Source: Rickettsiales bacterium
GTDB taxonomy: Bacteria; Pseudomonadota; Alphaproteobacteria; TMED127
Direction: 5' to 3'
Assembly (NCBI GenBank): GCA_002711515.1
Contig: PARN01000033.1
Span: 7,168 to 14,788, forward strand
DNA: 7,621 nt
In this document: positions 6,419 to 7,621 of the stretch, in pieces
Layout of the letters: each line of letters begins with the position of its first letter
Numbering within the stretch: position 1 is the stretch's first letter
Notes under the pieces: generated by a model
The model's database searches: none
Seen by the model: the letters and a program-made list of their open reading frames with translations, nothing else
Told to the model about the DNA's origin: nothing
Position numbers and translations under genes: made by a program

Positions 6419-7145
6419 CTATTTTTTCCTTTAGCTTACAATAGTATCTGCAGAATTTACATTTTGTTGAATAGTTAGGAACTTTTTCACTATTTAAAAT
6501 ATTATAGATATTTAAAATAGTTGGTTCTATCCAACTATCATCCAAAAGCCTTTCAAATAATGATAACTCAAACTTTACATTTTGATTTGAACTATTTAAG
6601 TCATCATAAGCATTTATATAAATAAGAACCCCCATTTTCGACATCTCAATATTATTTCGTTCTAAAAGAAAAGAATAGTAGGACAATTGCTTCCAATATC
6701 CTTGCCAGATATCTTCATAATTAATTTTATTTTTTTTGGATGTACTTTTAATTATAAGACTATGATTTTTCATTTTATTTTTATCAAGTAATACATCATC
6801 AATTATCCCATATAATAAGATATTAGTGTTTTCATGAAAAAAACTTATCCCCTTAAACGGAGTTGTCCATTCTCTTAAATTTTGATGTTTAAGTGGTATA
6901 TAATTCCTATTAAGATTAAGAATTTCTGGATGGCATTTTTGTTCTTCCCTACATTCGTTTAATTCTATTTTTAACTTTTCAACAAACCTATTATTGATTA
7001 CTAATGGTGTACCATGGGGTCTTCTTATTCCATATTTTTGGTCAATAAAAAAACATCTTTGACAATCAAAATACAGATCGATCTTAGTTCTACTTAGTTT
7101 AAAAGGTTTTAAACTATTTTTTATATAAACCTGTTTTTTGAACAT
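6411..7145 (-). CDS. PD-(D/E)XK nuclease-superfamily protein, RecB/Cas4-like, with cysteine clusters
   Basis: A 244-residue cytoplasmic protein that resembles the RecB/Cas4-like branch of PD-(D/E)XK nucleases. It opens with L-S-R-T-K-I-D-L-Y-F-D-C-Q-R-C (18-31) followed by Y-G-I-R-R-P-H-G, a pattern I associate with this family. G-I-I-D (113-116) fits the G-x-x-D metal-binding motif, Lys133 in I-I-K-S-T-S-K fits the catalytic lysine, and Q153-x-x-x-Y157 fits the RecB QxxxY motif. Cys28/Cys31 at the start and Cys229, Cys232 and Cys236 at the end could hold an iron-sulfur cluster, as in Cas4 and AddB. The oddity is that the acidic residue normally two before the lysine is Ile131, so nuclease activity is doubtful. 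The start has AGGAG (7147-7151) only 1 nt before the ATG. It overlaps the ligase gene by 8 nt, pointing to a joint DNA-repair role. No cas1 or cas2 is nearby, so it is not a CRISPR Cas4 here. Confidence 0.75.
   Translation of the reverse strand: MFKKQVYIKNSLKPFKLSRTKIDLYFDCQRCFFIDQKYGIRRPHGTPLVINNRFVEKLKIELNECREEQKCHPEILNLNRNYIPLKHQNLREWTTPFKGISFFHENTNILLYGIIDDVLLDKNKMKNHSLIIKSTSKKNKINYEDIWQGYWKQLSYYSFLLERNNIEMSKMGVLIYINAYDDLNSSNQNVKFELSLFERLLDDSWIEPTILNIYNILNSEKVPNYSTKCKFCRYYCKLKEKIDE
6427..6432 (-). promoter_or_regulatory. Ribosome binding site of the DNA ligase gene, inside the nuclease gene
   Basis: AAAGGA on the minus strand, 8 nt before the ligase ATG at 6418 and within the last codons of the nuclease-like gene. 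It supports the overlapping start and translational coupling of the two genes. Confidence 0.6.
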
Positions 7146-7223
7146 TCTCCTACTTCTTTATCTATTCTAACAAGAAATAAAATTAAAATTGACTTTTTTT
7201 ATTTTTTTGAAATTATCAAACTC
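7146..7223. promoter_or_regulatory. Divergent intergenic region with promoter-like sequences both ways
   Basis: These 78 nt hold the start regions of the nuclease-ligase operon (minus) and the small secreted protein (plus). On the minus strand TGTTAGAAT (7164-7172) is a good extended -10 element. It would start RNA about 12 nt before the nuclease ATG, just upstream of the AGGAG site. On the plus strand TTGACT (7189-7194) matches five of six -35 bases, with weaker -10 candidates AATTAT (7211-7216) or TATCAA (7214-7219). Either would place the start of RNA at or next to the ATG at 7224. The assignments are by eye only. Confidence 0.4.
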
Positions 7224-7604
7224 ATGAGATTTTTCATTCTTTTTCTATTTTTAATCCCTAAAATAGTGTTTTCTGATGAGTTGAATCTAATTTGCACAAA
7301 TAATTATATTGATGCAAAAAGTCTTGATGTTAAAGACTTATTTTTAGTTATAAATCCTAATAAGAAAAAAATAGAGCTCGGAGGTTTGACTATTTATCCT
7401 AATGAATACAAAGAAACTGATTCAAATATATCATGGAAAGCCTCTGACATAAAAATATATGAAGATTCAAATGGGGATGTCTCAGGAATTATTGGGAGGT
7501 ACTCTGGTCAATTAGTTTTAAATTTCGAAAGATATACTGATAGAAAAATAATATCCCTAGTTTTTAATTGTCAGAGGTTTGAATTAAACGAAAGAAAATT
7601 TTAA
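7224..7604 (+). CDS. Small secreted protein of unknown function
   Basis: A 126-residue protein with a Sec signal peptide: Arg2, hydrophobic residues 3-16, and probable cleavage after V-F-S at 17, giving a mature protein of about 109 residues. Cys24 and Cys116 lie at the two ends of the mature domain and could form a disulfide. The body alternates polar and hydrophobic residues (for example L-F-L-V-I-N-P and L-V-L-N-F-E-R-Y), suggesting a mainly beta periplasmic fold. I do not recognise the family. There is no lipobox and no internal membrane segment. No ribosome binding site precedes the ATG, but a -35-like TTGACT lies about 30 nt upstream. It is divergent from the nuclease-ligase operon, with no obvious functional link. 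Confidence 0.8.
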   Translation: MRFFILFLFLIPKIVFSDELNLICTNNYIDAKSLDVKDLFLVINPNKKKIELGGLTIYPNEYKETDSNISWKASDIKIYEDSNGDVSGIIGRYSGQLVLNFERYTDRKIISLVFNCQRFELNERKF

Positions 7605-7621
7605 TTGAAAAAAATTTTCTT
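7592..7621 (+). terminator. Possible terminator hairpin at the end of the small secreted gene
   Basis: A perfect 11-bp inverted repeat: AAGAAAATTTT (7592-7602) and AAAATTTTCTT (7611-7621) around an 8-nt loop, overlapping the last codons and stop of the gene. The stem has a single G-C pair, so it is weak. Whether a T-run follows cannot be seen because the window ends here. It could be chance in AT-rich DNA. Confidence 0.3.

Noticed and set aside
6411..7145. CRISPR Cas4 gene
   Set aside because: The cysteine layout resembles Cas4, but there are no repeats, cas1 or cas2 in the window, the D-X-K motif is incomplete, and the partner is a ligase.
5099..7145. Non-homologous end-joining (Ku-LigD) locus
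   Set aside because: No Ku gene and no polymerase or phosphoesterase domain; the ligase is T4-type rather than LigD.

Overview
The window reads as a piece of chromosome from a free-living, strongly AT-rich bacterium (I judge roughly 70% A+T by eye). It is most likely a marine alphaproteobacterium of the SAR11/Pelagibacter-like type or a similar genome-streamlined lineage. Three things support this: the transketolase fragment carries motifs I associate with alphaproteobacterial enzymes ([33 protein letters not shown]); there is a small lipoprotein of the rickettsial 17-kDa antigen / RT0821 type; and genes are packed with 1-30 nt gaps or short overlaps. The lineage is inference. No rRNA or tRNA gene, CRISPR array, insertion sequence or integrase is visible.

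Left part, 1-2046, minus strand: an apparent four-gene operon read right to left. It runs from a 65-residue protein of unknown function, to a secreted SRPBCC-fold protein, to a seven-bladed YVTN beta-propeller lipoprotein with a TTG start, to the beginning of transketolase (tkt), which runs off the left edge. The gaps are 17 nt, a 17-nt overlap and 1 nt, so transketolase appears to be translationally linked to two envelope proteins.

Middle, 2120-4612, plus strand: an 830-residue inner-membrane RND/MMPL exporter resembling the hopanoid transporter HpnN. It is divergent from the 65-residue gene and ends 8 nt inside the convergent lipoprotein gene on its right. It probably works in envelope lipid trafficking, but no hopanoid gene is present to confirm a substrate.

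Right part, 4605-7145, minus strand: a second operon read right to left. It holds a PD-(D/E)XK (RecB/Cas4-like) nuclease-family protein with cysteine clusters, an ATP-dependent DNA ligase of phage T4 type overlapping it by 8 nt, and a glycine-zipper lipoprotein 29 nt further on. The nuclease-ligase pair is the most interesting element: it looks like a compact DNA-processing unit, and the nuclease-like partner lacks the acidic residue of its D-X-K motif. At the far right, 7224-7604 on the plus strand, is a small secreted protein of unknown function, divergent from the nuclease gene.

Intergenic space is minimal; the two longest gaps (73 and 78 nt) both lie between divergent genes and carry promoter-like sequences.
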